Below, piece after piece: positions 1 through 9,366 of a stretch of DNA of 64,000 nucleotides. Positions within the stretch are counted from its first letter, which is position 1. The number at the start of each line of letters is the position of its first letter. This stretch comes from Anaerolineae bacterium (GTDB lineage Bacteria; Chloroflexota; Anaerolineae; Aggregatilineales; Phototrophicaceae), in the NCBI GenBank assembly GCA_022843385.1, contig JALHNT010000027.1:1-64000 (forward strand), written 5' to 3'. Both the position numbers and the translations under genes were made by a program. The notes under the pieces were generated by a model. The model saw nothing but the letters and a program-made list of their open reading frames with translations. It made no database searches and was not told where the DNA came from.

Positions 1-2
1 AC

Positions 3-113
3 GCCTGGGCGAACCTAAAGAAGAAAATCAAAAAAGCCAGCAAAACCTGCCCCGACATCATTCACAATATCAATCAGCAAATCAACAATATGCGTAATTC
101 TAAATCCGTTTAA
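3..113 (+). CDS. C-terminal end of a gene cut by the window edge, possibly an IS630-type transposase
   Basis: An open frame runs in from the left edge and stops with TAA at 111-113, giving about 36 residues. It begins AWANLKKKIKKA, basic and rich in Lys/Asn. The WANLKxxIKK pattern resembles the end of IS630-family transposases, where the last acidic residue of the DDE site is followed by a WxxLKxxLR stretch. The catalytic residues lie outside the window, so this is a weak assignment from one motif. The stop is only 10 bases before the mannosidase start, leaving no room for a separate IS end unless it overlaps that gene. Confidence 0.3.
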   Translation, partial: AWANLKKKIKKASKTCPDIIHNINQQINNMRNSKSV

Positions 114-123
114 CTATAGGCTC

Positions 124-2637
124 ATGACACCCACCAATCATGCCTTAACCATCCACATCATCCCCAATGCACACCTTGACCCGGTATGGCTCTGGGATTG
201 GCGCGATGGCTATACCGAAGCGATCACCACCACACGCACCATCCTTGATCTGATGGATGAATACCCAGAGCTGACTTTCATCCGGGGTGAAGCCTTCCAT
301 TATCGCTACATCGAGCAGACCGATCCGGCCACCTTTGATCGCCTCAAAGCACGAATTGCAGAGGGGCGGTGGGATGTAGTGGGTGGCATGATGCTCCAAA
401 GCGATATGAACATGCCCCATACCGAGACCTTTGCGCGGCAGATCACTTATGCCCAGCGATACTTTCAAGCGCAATTTGGTCGTACTGCGCGGGTGGGCTG
501 GTCAGCGGATTGTTTCGGACATGCTGCTGGTATGGTCGATATTCTGGCAGCGGGTGGCATGGAATATTACGCCTACACACGCCCGAAGAGTATTCCACTC
601 GCCAGCACCTTCTGGTGGGAGTCGGCTTCCGGCGCACGACTGTTGACGCATCATCCCTCGGTCGGGTGGTATGGCGCGGAGCGGGATGAAATGCCGCGAC
701 GGCTGGATGATCTGCTGGTTTATGCCGAGAGCGTACCTTTCCGCAATATCTTGTGTTTCGCCGGGCTGGGCAATCATGGTGGGCATCCCTCGCGCCGGAT
801 GATTGCCGACATTCGAACCTGGGCGGATGCACATCCCGACGTGCGAGTCGAGTATTCGGGACTGACGCGCTATTTCGATACGCTGCGCGCCGAACTCGCT
901 ACCCTCCCGGCTGATGCGATTCCCAGTTATCGTGGCGAACTCAATCCATCACCGCGCGGGGTGTATGCGCTGGGGGCGCGTTTCAAGTTTGCCTATCGCC
1001 ATGCGGAAGCCGGGCTGCTCCGTGCCGATCGCATGGCTTCTCTCGTCGCTGCGACCGGGATTATGCAGCACTCACCCAATACATTGCGCGAAGCCTGGGA
1101 AGCCGTGTTGTACAACACCTTTCATGACATCCTACCCGGTTCGAGCATTGAACGCGCCATGAACGAACAGCTTGAGTGGTTGAGTCTGACGCCGCACACC
1201 GCGCGCCTGACCGAACAGCGCCTCGTCAATGCACTCAGCGCCCACATCGACACCCAGGTGCGCCCGCCGCAGGTGGATATGCCTTCCGGCGTGCCATTCC
1301 TGCTCTTTAATCCGCACCCTTGGGCCTTTGACGGTCTGGTTGAACTGGAAACCAATCTGGATTATCGACCCGTCTGGAAGTATCTGAACCGCAGCGACGA
1401 CATGCCCGTCATTGTGCGCGGGGATGGGCTGGCACCGCTACCGCTGCAAAAGATCGAGGCAGAACACCTGTATTGGCCGGAGTGCAATATCCGCACTCGC
1501 GTCCTTGTCCCGGTACAGATTCCCGCCTGCGGCTGGCAGGTGGTCGAGTATGCCTATGAAGAAGGCGCATCTACCATTCCAGTCACTCAGCCGACTCAAG
1601 GCGACCCGGATGGACGGCGGATCGAGAACGACCTGTGGCAAGTAGAGGCGATAGAAGGCAGCGCGGGTGTGCGCCTGTGGCGAAATGGCATATCGGTCTT
1701 TGGCGACGCCGGGCTATCGGTCATCACGGTCGAAGATCCCTGGGGCTGTTGGGGTGACTTTCATGAGTCAGAAGAGGCGGCGAACCTGGTCACGGTACGG
1801 CACCACTGGCGCATCACCCGCAGCGAAGTGGTGGAGAGTGGTCCGCTGCGTTCGACACTTTGTGTGCGGATGGAGGGTGGAAATTCACGCATGGATTTGC
1901 GCTTCTCGCTCGCCAGTGGAAGGGAAGCGGTGGATGTCAGCGTTCGTGTTTTGTGGGATGAGCGGTCGGCACAGTTGAAGCTGGTTTTGCCAGGAGCCTT
2001 TCGCGCGGCGACCTATCGCATCCCGGCGGGCGAAATCACACGCGGCGCAGCCGGTGATGTGGTCGGTGGTCAGTGGGTGAAGCTGGACGCAGACGCGGGT
2101 GGGCTTGGGTTTGCCAGCGATGCGCTCTATGGCTTTAACCTGACACCCGAAGGGGATTTCCAGGCCGCCATCGCCCGTGCGACGCGCTACTCGGCGGATA
2201 AGCCCTCTACTGCCGACCAACACCCCTGGCGACCTGTATTCGATCAGGGCGTACTTTCGTTCCGTTTCCTGTTGACGGGCAATATTGACCGGCTGGTACA
2301 CCTGGCTGCCGAACTGGAGCAACCGCCATTGGTCGCCCCGGTGACGCCTCGCGCAGGCACATGGGAACGACGCGGCGGCTTGTGCAGCCTGTCTTCAGAC
2401 TCGCTGCAACTGCTGGCGATCAAGCCGGCTGAAGATGGAAATGGCTGGATAGTACGGCTACAAAAGGCAGCGATGCCCACAGGTCAACCGGATCAGTCAA
2501 ATTTTCAGTGGATGGGGACAGGGGTCGATCTTCCCAGCCTGCCACCCAATCCGCTTGTCTCCATGCGGTTGACACGCCAATCGGACGGCACCTGGATGGC
2601 GCAAGCGTGCGACTTGCTGGAAAATCCGCTGCCTTGA
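124..2637 (+). CDS. Glycoside hydrolase family 38 alpha-mannosidase
   Basis: Protein of 837 residues, usual length for bacterial GH38 alpha-mannosidases, which hydrolyse terminal alpha-mannosides by a retaining, zinc-assisted mechanism. Visible hallmarks: NAHLDPVW near the N-terminus (predicted zinc ligands His17 and Asp19), WSADCFGH with Asp129 as predicted nucleophile and metal ligand, and FHDILPGSS with His334 as the remaining metal ligand. The C-terminal half is beta-rich, as in the family. No signal peptide is seen, so it is probably cytoplasmic and acts on imported oligosaccharides. It points towards the FAD oxidoreductase (convergent, 49-bp gap) and lies near a sugar ABC uptake operon, which suggests a shared glycan pathway. 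The ribosome site before ATG 124 is weak (AGG only). Confidence 0.9.
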   Translation: MTPTNHALTIHIIPNAHLDPVWLWDWRDGYTEAITTTRTILDLMDEYPELTFIRGEAFHYRYIEQTDPATFDRLKARIAEGRWDVVGGMMLQSDMNMPHTETFARQITYAQRYFQAQFGRTARVGWSADCFGHAAGMVDILAAGGMEYYAYTRPKSIPLASTFWWESASGARLLTHHPSVGWYGAERDEMPRRLDDLLVYAESVPFRNILCFAGLGNHGGHPSRRMIADIRTWADAHPDVRVEYSGLTRYFDTLRAELATLPADAIPSYRGELNPSPRGVYALGARFKFAYRHAEAGLLRADRMASLVAATGIMQHSPNTLREAWEAVLYNTFHDILPGSSIERAMNEQLEWLSLTPHTARLTEQRLVNALSAHIDTQVRPPQVDMPSGVPFLLFNPHPWAFDGLVELETNLDYRPVWKYLNRSDDMPVIVRGDGLAPLPLQKIEAEHLYWPECNIRTRVLVPVQIPACGWQVVEYAYEEGASTIPVTQPTQGDPDGRRIENDLWQVEAIEGSAGVRLWRNGISVFGDAGLSVITVEDPWGCWGDFHESEEAANLVTVRHHWRITRSEVVESGPLRSTLCVRMEGGNSRMDLRFSLASGREAVDVSVRVLWDERSAQLKLVLPGAFRAATYRIPAGEITRGAAGDVVGGQWVKLDADAGGLGFASDALYGFNLTPEGDFQAAIARATRYSADKPSTADQHPWRPVFDQGVLSFRFLLTGNIDRLVHLAAELEQPPLVAPVTPRAGTWERRGGLCSLSSDSLQLLAIKPAEDGNGWIVRLQKAAMPTGQPDQSNFQWMGTGVDLPSLPPNPLVSMRLTRQSDGTWMAQACDLLENPLP

Positions 2638-2686
2638 GATAGGGCAGAGTGAGGACAGCAAATCAACCCGTGTCCTCACCCTGTTT

Positions 2687-5600
2687 CTACGGATTGAGAA
2701 TGACACTTGCCTCAAAAAGCGGCTGGTCTGCCCACGCGACCACTGCATCGCTCGGCTGTGTCCAGGGAACCGGCACGAGCTGGTCACCGCGCGACTCCAG
2801 CCACTCGGACCAATCGGCCACGCTTTTGCCATACTGCTCGCCGGTAATGCTCTTCAACTCTGTATGGGCATGCTCTGCCAGCAGCGCCCGTGAGTCATTG
2901 AGATAGTTGATGAGTACCACGAAGCCTTCCGGGCTGCCGCAGCGGGCCAGCGCCCGTGCGATCACGATCTCCAGATACGCCTGTCGTTCCTGCACATAAT
3001 CGGCCTGGAAGCCATCATAGCTGTATTTGTTGTGGAAGGGCTGGTAGTTGAGCAATCGTCGCAGGAGTGGGATCAGCTCCGGCGTGGCAAGCCGTTCTGC
3101 GCCGAAGCAGACGGCATCGACATAGTAGAAAATGCCTTTCAAGCCATCGAGGAAATCTTCCTCGGTGACGGATGCCAGCGCATCGACCACCCCTGCCCAT
3201 ACCGGCAGCGCCTGGGGCGTCCTCAGCAAGCCGAGTGTGTAGAGCAGGTACACCACATCAGGCATGGCGTTCTGATCGGGTGGCAGATTGACATGGCGAA
3301 TCTGGTTATCCCGTTTCGGCAGTGTGCCTTGATCGATATAGGCCTGCACCGCCGTCACAATCTCCGCTGCCCCTTTATCCGAACCCATCAGCGCCAGCGC
3401 CCGTGCGAGGTTGATTCGTGCGTTGCCAGTCGCTCTCTCAAAGGCTACCTCGGTCGCGGCGAGTGCGAGTGCTCCGCTGCAACACAGTTCAACGATGGGA
3501 ACAAGTCCTGTATACACCTCATCCAGTTCCATGTCGGAATAGGCATGAAGTGGCTTGTCATCGGCAACGAAGGCAATCCAGTGCTGAATCTCCTCTGGCG
3601 TGTAGTCGCGTGGGGCTAGGTGGCGGTCGATGATCGAGGGTGGCAGCAGCCCTTCGATGATGAGCCGCTCCTGCAACACACGGAGCGTAATCTGCCGGGG
3701 GGCCACACCCTCACGTACTGCCTGGACAGCCGCCAGCGCAGCCGTGCCACCCAGGTTTTCCAGGTCAGGCTGCATCCGCACCGCTGGCAGCGCATCATGA
3801 TCTGCCGAGATGGCTTTGCCGACGATCAGGATGTTTTCCAGATTGTGCGGCAGTAGCGCCCGATAGGGGATTTCGATCTCCAGATTGGGTGGGATCAGCC
3901 CGACCCGCAGCCAATCGGAACTGGTCTGCCCTTTGATGTCATGATTGCTGAAGGCAATGCCGATCACATCCGGGTAGGCGCGCTTCCGCAGTTGATCGGT
4001 TAGCGTTAGGCCAATCTCACCTTTGATATGGCGGCTTTCGCGCGTTGCCACATAAATGCCATGATCGTGCATCTCGGCTTTGCCGCCGCGCCGACGACCC
4101 GCCAGGATCGCCCGTGTATAATCTTCGATGTTGCCGACATCGACCGAACTGGTGAAATTATTGCGCGTCAAACCGGGTCGGGTGAACTGCGCCAGCGAGT
4201 ACCACATCACCGCATGGTCGCGGGTGCTGCCATAGACGAACTCCGCGCCTGCAAAGGCTGCCACATCGCCATCGCCGGTGGCATCAATCAGGGTCCGGGC
4301 AAGGATGGCGACAGGGCCATAAGGGGTGGCGGCGATGATACCCCGTACCGAGTCTCCCTCCGTTATGACGCCGATCACTGAGGTATTGAGCAGCATCTCT
4401 ACGCCGCTGCTTTCCGCCTGATGCAGGAGCGCGTAGGACTTGGCTTCGATGTTCCAGCGCAGCAGTGCGCCTTTTGGTTCCGGTTGATGCAGATAGCGGT
4501 GCATTTCCGCTACCCATTCAACCACACGCCCGGAGAAGGCGATGCGTCGTCCGAACCAGTAACTTTGAACACCGCCGAACGTCCCGGTGCCGCCCAGACC
4601 GGGATTCATCTCGACCAGGACCGTACCTGCGCCCTCCTGCGCGGCTGCAATCGCCGCCGAGGCACCGCTTGTCCCCCCGCCGACGACCAGCACATCAACT
4701 TCGCGCATGACCATGACCGGGGGATTGGCTACTGGATGGCGGGTGTAGTGGCGTCCGCGCTGGGGAGCGGCGGGTTCGCGCACGACGAACTGGGTCAGCA
4801 CATCCTGTTCCGCCGGGGTGGTGTGTGGCGTGTCATGACTCCGTGCGCCAGCCGTTCCGGTTGTAGAGAACCCAGCGATGGCATGACCGAGCTTGTCGCC
4901 CAGATCAGCCACGTGAATTGGGTCACCACCGGGCAGATACCACACGCCCGGCAGTGATCGAGCGAATTGGCTCGCCGTCCAACGCTGCCCGTTGTGGTCA
5001 GCAAATTCGGCTGTTGCACCGTGCGCCCAGTCCGTGCGCGTTGCAGAGGGGCGAAGCAGAGGCGTCGCAGGGAAGATTTCGTAGGAACTCCCCGTGAGTG
5101 ATGCGGAACTAAACGCCGACACCTGTGCCATGAGCAGAGACGCAAGCTGCATCGCGCTGCGGCGGGCGTCGATTTCACGCTGCGTCGCCGCAAAAGCGGA
5201 AAGCTCCCCTGCCGGGAGTTCGAGCAGTGCCTCTACCCACACCTGACGATCCCGGTAGCCGGGATGCATGATGAACGAATGCCCCTCGATCTCATGCGGT
5301 GTATAGAAGGCATATTCATTCTCCAGGACGTGCGATACACTGTCAAACTCCAGCGTGCGCGTCGCTCGAATAACCCCACTGGTTGCCTCGACTGGCTCAA
5401 GAGACAGACGCGCCGCGATCAACTGCGGTGTGGCATCGATGAGGGTGCGGCAAGTGATGATCTGTCGCCCCGACTTGTTGCCGACGATCACACCGGCGAT
5501 ATGACCTTCCGGCGCGTGCAGCCCAACGACGTGGCTGGCATAAATCAGTTTGACACCCGCGTTGAGCAGCACATCTTCGAGATGCAGCTTGAAGGAATCC

Positions 5601-5875
5601 ATATGCAGCGGGACTTCCGGTTTATCGCCGAGGCGTCCACTTGCCTGAAGACACCCGGCGAGCAGGGGCGGCAGGTCAACGCGATTAGGCAGCCAAGGAC
5701 GGAGCGTGGTGGCGATCTCATAACCCAGGTAGGTGCGCGACTCGATCAGCGAAACGCTCTGCCCGGATTTCCGCAGCGCCAGGGCAGCAGCAACCGCTCC
5801 CAGTCCCCCGCCTATCACAACCCCATCGGTCTGGAGTAGCTCAGGAAGATCGGATTGGTTGAAGACTATTTTCAT
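2687..5875 (-). CDS. Large FAD-dependent oxidoreductase with two dinucleotide-binding domains and a HEAT-like tail
   Basis: Protein of 1062 residues. Two separate GxGxxG-type Rossmann motifs are present: IGGGLGAVAAALA near residue 22 and VVGGGTSGASAAIAAA near residue 395. Each is followed by an acidic residue ending the second beta strand, as expected for FAD binding. The second half matches the FAD_oxidored (succinate dehydrogenase-like flavoprotein) family often found beside glycoside hydrolases. The last 230 residues are helical and Ala/Leu-rich, like HEAT repeats (for example ALALMGSDKGAAEIV). No signal peptide. It is divergent from the sugar-binding protein gene, 152 bp away, and may share its control region. 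The substrate is unknown; a role in oxidising or opening a sugar derivative is inference from context. Confidence 0.8.
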   Translation of the reverse strand: MKIVFNQSDLPELLQTDGVVIGGGLGAVAAALALRKSGQSVSLIESRTYLGYEIATTLRPWLPNRVDLPPLLAGCLQASGRLGDKPEVPLHMDSFKLHLEDVLLNAGVKLIYASHVVGLHAPEGHIAGVIVGNKSGRQIITCRTLIDATPQLIAARLSLEPVEATSGVIRATRTLEFDSVSHVLENEYAFYTPHEIEGHSFIMHPGYRDRQVWVEALLELPAGELSAFAATQREIDARRSAMQLASLLMAQVSAFSSASLTGSSYEIFPATPLLRPSATRTDWAHGATAEFADHNGQRWTASQFARSLPGVWYLPGGDPIHVADLGDKLGHAIAGFSTTGTAGARSHDTPHTTPAEQDVLTQFVVREPAAPQRGRHYTRHPVANPPVMVMREVDVLVVGGGTSGASAAIAAAQEGAGTVLVEMNPGLGGTGTFGGVQSYWFGRRIAFSGRVVEWVAEMHRYLHQPEPKGALLRWNIEAKSYALLHQAESSGVEMLLNTSVIGVITEGDSVRGIIAATPYGPVAILARTLIDATGDGDVAAFAGAEFVYGSTRDHAVMWYSLAQFTRPGLTRNNFTSSVDVGNIEDYTRAILAGRRRGGKAEMHDHGIYVATRESRHIKGEIGLTLTDQLRKRAYPDVIGIAFSNHDIKGQTSSDWLRVGLIPPNLEIEIPYRALLPHNLENILIVGKAISADHDALPAVRMQPDLENLGGTAALAAVQAVREGVAPRQITLRVLQERLIIEGLLPPSIIDRHLAPRDYTPEEIQHWIAFVADDKPLHAYSDMELDEVYTGLVPIVELCCSGALALAATEVAFERATGNARINLARALALMGSDKGAAEIVTAVQAYIDQGTLPKRDNQIRHVNLPPDQNAMPDVVYLLYTLGLLRTPQALPVWAGVVDALASVTEEDFLDGLKGIFYYVDAVCFGAERLATPELIPLLRRLLNYQPFHNKYSYDGFQADYVQERQAYLEIVIARALARCGSPEGFVVLINYLNDSRALLAEHAHTELKSITGEQYGKSVADWSEWLESRGDQLVPVPWTQPSDAVVAWADQPLFEASVILNP

Positions 5876-5911
5876 GATCAGGACTCGCCTTGTTCATCTT
5901 GAACAAATTGC

Positions 5912-5938
5912 TTGACAAACGTTTGAAAGCACTATAGT
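5912..5938 (+). promoter_or_regulatory. Predicted promoter of the sugar ABC operon with a LacI-type operator in its spacer
   Basis: TTGACA at 5912-5917 and TATAGT at 5933-5938 form a sigma-70-like promoter with a short 15-bp spacer; transcription would start near 5945. The perfect palindrome CAAACGTTTG (5916-5925), with the central CG typical of LacI-family operators, overlaps the -35 box and spacer. A LacI-family gene ends the same operon, so autoregulated repression is likely but inferred. Confidence 0.6.
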
Positions 5939-5949
5939 CTCAAGTGTAG

Positions 5950-5965
5950 CGCATTAGCTAATGCG
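5950..5965. promoter_or_regulatory. Perfect 16-bp palindrome, second candidate operator
   Basis: CGCATTAGCTAATGCG is a perfect dyad lying about +5 to +20 from the predicted transcription start of the sugar ABC operon. It lacks the central CG of most LacI-family sites, so it may bind the same LacI protein less typically or another regulator. Its position would block promoter escape. Confidence 0.5.
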
Positions 5966-6027
5966 TATCAATAAACTCATCAGCGAGGCGCATAGCATCT
6001 TTCTTTATACTGAAAGGATTAATTTTG

Positions 6028-7371
6028 ATGACTAAGTTAATTCATATGTCACAGCATAAGCCAGGGAACCTCAGTCGGCGGGATTTTCTAAAACTGGGTG
6101 GCGCTGCTGGGTTAGCGCTTGTTGCCACACCCCATGGACTTCGTCGTGCCTTCGCCCAGAACGCGATGACGATCAACATGTGGGGATGGTGGGACATCCG
6201 CATGGACATCTACCGTGAGGCCGCAACTGGCTTCATGGAACAAAACCCGGGGCTGGAAATCATTGTTGAAGATGTTGCCGAAATTCAAGAGAAACTGAAT
6301 GCCTCATTAGCGGCAGGGACAAACCCCACCCTGCTCAAACAGGACAGCGACTATTACGTCAGTATGCGCGAGGCCGGTCAGCTCATTGAATATCCGCAGG
6401 AATTGTTCCCCGACGAGTGGTTCGCCGAGTTCTACCCGAACTTCAACCTGGCCGGCTATGGTCGTTTTGTCGTGCCAAGCGGTTCAACACCGTTTGTGTT
6501 GATGTACAACAAGACATTGTTTGCAGAAGCAGGGTTGGACCCAGAAGCACCGCCCAAGACGTGGGACGAGATGATTGAAGCGGCGCTGGTTCTGACCAAG
6601 CGCGACAGTGTAGGCACGATCACCCAGGCGGGGATCACCAACTTCGACATCATTTCGCACATCTACCAGCAGGGTGCGGACATGATCCGCCGCGTGGATG
6701 GACAAAACGTCTCTAATTTCAACTCACCGGAAGTCACCCGCGCCTTCCAGTTCTATGCCGATCAGCTCTTCACGCATCAGGTCAACGACCCCTTCATCGT
6801 CGGCGACGAAGCAGTTATCGCGGCGTATGGCAGCGGTGCAGCGGCCATGCTGGCGGCACCATCGTGGATGCTGGGCGAAATCCAGGGCAACTACCCAGAT
6901 GTTTTCGCCGTGACTGGTGTGGCCGAACCGCCAACCCCGACAGGCAGCGCTGCTCCCGTTTACGGGCGCAACGAGCCGGTACTCGACTTCTCGGTGGTCG
7001 CGGGCAACCCGGACCAGTACGAGACTGCGTTCCGCTTCCTGAAGTACATGTACGAGGAACGCATTGATGTGGTGTATCGCCTGGTCGAACTGATGGGCCT
7101 GGCACCGGACAATGCCAGAGTGCTGGAACTGCCGGAAGTGCAGGAGAACCCGGTGCTGCAAAAGACGGCAGCGATTGCCTCACTCTCATATGACCCGTTC
7201 CAAAGCTCGCAAGATCTGCTGACTGTGCTACGCAACACGCGCGACCGCATCATCAATGGCGAGTCGGTCGAGGCCGCAGTTCAGACGGGAAATGAGGAAC
7301 TCACCGCTGTAATCGACTCGGGACTGCTGCAATTTTATACACCCCTGTACGAACGTTTCCCTGTAGAATAG
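6028..7371 (+). CDS. Sugar ABC transporter substrate-binding protein, Tat-exported
   Basis: Extracellular solute-binding protein of family 1 type, 447 residues, delivering a sugar to the membrane permeases encoded next. The N-terminus has a twin-arginine signal SRRDFLK (residues 16-22), a hydrophobic stretch and a likely cleavage after AFA (about residue 43). The mature part starts MTINMWGWWD, typical of sugar-binding proteins. I chose ATG 6028, with GAAAGGA 8-10 bases upstream, rather than the in-frame TTG at 6025. Two permease genes and a LacI regulator follow in the same direction. The sugar is not evident; the nearby GH38 enzyme suggests mannose-containing glycans. Confidence 0.88.
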   Translation: MTKLIHMSQHKPGNLSRRDFLKLGGAAGLALVATPHGLRRAFAQNAMTINMWGWWDIRMDIYREAATGFMEQNPGLEIIVEDVAEIQEKLNASLAAGTNPTLLKQDSDYYVSMREAGQLIEYPQELFPDEWFAEFYPNFNLAGYGRFVVPSGSTPFVLMYNKTLFAEAGLDPEAPPKTWDEMIEAALVLTKRDSVGTITQAGITNFDIISHIYQQGADMIRRVDGQNVSNFNSPEVTRAFQFYADQLFTHQVNDPFIVGDEAVIAAYGSGAAAMLAAPSWMLGEIQGNYPDVFAVTGVAEPPTPTGSAAPVYGRNEPVLDFSVVAGNPDQYETAFRFLKYMYEERIDVVYRLVELMGLAPDNARVLELPEVQENPVLQKTAAIASLSYDPFQSSQDLLTVLRNTRDRIINGESVEAAVQTGNEELTAVIDSGLLQFYTPLYERFPVE

Positions 7372-7399
7372 CGCAACGAGCGAATAGTTTGTGACAGGT

Positions 7400-7428
7400 C
7401 TGCCTCTGACCTACCAGGTCAGGGGCAG
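7400..7428 (+). promoter_or_regulatory. Stem-loop between binding-protein and permease genes
   Basis: CTGCCTCTGACC (7400-7411) pairs with GGTCAGGGGCAG (7417-7428) over 12 positions with one T-G pair and a 5-base loop. No T-run follows. Such hairpins behind binding-protein genes commonly act as partial terminators or RNA stabilisers that keep permease expression lower. It also buries the AGGGG in front of ATG 7437, which argues against that start. Confidence 0.6.
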
Positions 7429-7466
7429 CATTAAAAATGCAAGTTCTTGAGAGGAAAATTCCTTTT

Positions 7467-8396
7467 ATGGCAACTGGAATTCAGCCCGTCAGACAGTCTC
7501 GAGCGATGAATGGACAGTATCGCGCAGAACGGCGCTTCATACTGCTGGCAGTCATCCCGGCACTCTTATTTTTCCTCGTCTTCCAGGTCTATCCGGTGGT
7601 GCAAGCCTTCTACATGAGTCTCCATGATTGGCAGCTCATGCGTGAGCAGCAGCCCTTTGTCGGTCTGGCAAACTATCAGACGGTTCTATCCGACCCCGTC
7701 TTTCAGCGTGCTATTGTCAACACGCTGATCTTCGCCTTTGCCACCAGCATTGGCTCTACCGTTCTCGGCCTGGAGGTCGCCTTTCTCATGCAGCCGATCA
7801 ACTTCGGCAGCTCCATTTTGCGTCTGTTATATTTTCTGCCTACCATCACCGTGGGTATTGGGGTGTTCGTGGTGTGGCGCTGGTTGTACCATCCGCGCTC
7901 CGGCTTGTTCAATCAAGCCCTGCTCGCGTTCGGCATCGCGCCTGTCAACTGGCTCGGTTCCCCCAACACTGCCCTCTTGAGTATCATCATCATGTCGATC
8001 TGGGGCGGGCTTGGTTTTTCCGCTCTGATCCTGCTTTCCGGGATCAAGAACATTCCCGGCGATTATTACGAAGCGGCACGGGTGGATGGCGCATCGGCGT
8101 GGCAGATGAACCTGCGCATAACCATCCCGCTGATCAATCCCATCATCACCTTCGTTTTCATCACCTCCTTGATCGGCGCGTTTAACGTGTTCAGTTCCGT
8201 CTACATCCTGACAGGTGGCACCGGCGGCCCGCTGGACTCGACGCAGGTGATCGTGCTGCAAATCTATCAGAATGCCTTTCAGCGGTTGTGGATGGGGATT
8301 GCCAGCGCGATGGCGTTCATCCTGTTCCTGATCGTGTTTGGTGTAACACTCCTGCAACTACGGCTCCGTCGTTCAGCGGATGCGTGGGTGACATGA
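7467..8396 (+). CDS. Sugar ABC transporter permease, MalF type
   Basis: Inner-membrane permease of about 309 residues with roughly six membrane segments. It begins with a hydrophobic helix (FILLAVIPALLFFLVF) and carries the cytoplasmic coupling loop EAARVDGASAWQ, the EAA motif that contacts the ATPase. I prefer ATG 7467, preceded by GAGAGGA, over ATG 7437, whose possible ribosome site is trapped in the intergenic hairpin. It pairs with the next permease. No ATPase gene is present in the cluster, so a shared MsmX/UgpC-like ATPase encoded elsewhere is presumed. Confidence 0.87.
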   Translation: MATGIQPVRQSRAMNGQYRAERRFILLAVIPALLFFLVFQVYPVVQAFYMSLHDWQLMREQQPFVGLANYQTVLSDPVFQRAIVNTLIFAFATSIGSTVLGLEVAFLMQPINFGSSILRLLYFLPTITVGIGVFVVWRWLYHPRSGLFNQALLAFGIAPVNWLGSPNTALLSIIIMSIWGGLGFSALILLSGIKNIPGDYYEAARVDGASAWQMNLRITIPLINPIITFVFITSLIGAFNVFSSVYILTGGTGGPLDSTQVIVLQIYQNAFQRLWMGIASAMAFILFLIVFGVTLLQLRLRRSADAWVT

Positions 8397-8452
8397 CGCC
8401 ACGCGGATGTTGAACTCCAGATATGTTATGGTTATCAGGATAATGGTTGATT

Positions 8453-9355
8453 ATGAGTGCAAGAATTGAAACCAACCCTGCCACCCGCCCGACCAACGAA
8501 CAGCTAAGGCGCAATCCATTATCAAACGCGCTCACAGCGCTACGCAAAGCCCATCTGTTCAATTACATCGTACTCATCATCGGCGCGATTGCCATGGTTT
8601 TTCCCTTCCTCTGGATGGTCAGCACCTCCTTCAAACCCGCACCGGAGACGGTGGCTTTTCCGCCCAGTATCATCCCACAGAACCCGACCCTGGATAACTA
8701 CATCAGCGTGTTTGAACGCGCGGACATCGGGCGGTTGTATCTCAATACCGCCGGTCTCACCTTCGTGCGCCTAGTGCTGACGCTGTACAGCAGTCTGCTG
8801 TTGGGGTACGTCTTTGCAAAATTCTCATTTCCTGGGCGGGACATCCTCTTCATGCTCATTCTGGGGACGATGATCATCCCGTTTGAGGTCTACATGATCC
8901 CACTGTACGTGATGATGGTGGACTGGGGACTGGGCAACAACTACCTCGCCATCATCCTGCCTTCAGTGTTCAGCGCCTACTGTATCTTCATGGTGCGCCA
9001 GTTCATGTTTTCAATCCCGACCGAATTGCTCGACGCGGCGCGCATCGACGGCGCAGGCGAGTTCCTGATCTTCCATCGCATCATCATCCCGCTGGCGCGC
9101 CCGGTCGCTATCACCTTGGGAGCGTTCCTGTTCATGTGGCATTGGAATGATTTCCTATGGCCGCTGATCGTGCTGACCGAGAGTAGCAAGTACGTCTTCC
9201 CGGTGGGTCTGGCGACCTTCGTCGGCGAAAATCAGAGCCAATTTGGGATCATCACCGCCGGATCAACCCTATCAACACTGCCCATCATCATTGTGTTTTT
9301 ACTGCTCCAACGGCATATAATTGGCGGCATTGCCCTGAGTGGAATGAAGGGATGA
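8453..9355 (+). CDS. Sugar ABC transporter permease, MalG type
   Basis: Second inner-membrane permease of the importer, about 300 residues with six predicted membrane helices. The EAA loop reads DAARIDGAGEF followed by IIIPLARP, as in the MalG/UgpE group. The start is ATG 8453; the TTG two codons earlier is less likely. The LacI-type gene starts 11 bases after the stop, so the four genes from 6028 form one operon. The N-terminal 30 residues are polar and cytoplasmic. Confidence 0.87.
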   Translation: MSARIETNPATRPTNEQLRRNPLSNALTALRKAHLFNYIVLIIGAIAMVFPFLWMVSTSFKPAPETVAFPPSIIPQNPTLDNYISVFERADIGRLYLNTAGLTFVRLVLTLYSSLLLGYVFAKFSFPGRDILFMLILGTMIIPFEVYMIPLYVMMVDWGLGNNYLAIILPSVFSAYCIFMVRQFMFSIPTELLDAARIDGAGEFLIFHRIIIPLARPVAITLGAFLFMWHWNDFLWPLIVLTESSKYVFPVGLATFVGENQSQFGIITAGSTLSTLPIIIVFLLLQRHIIGGIALSGMKG

Positions 9356-9366
9356 TGTAAAGCACA

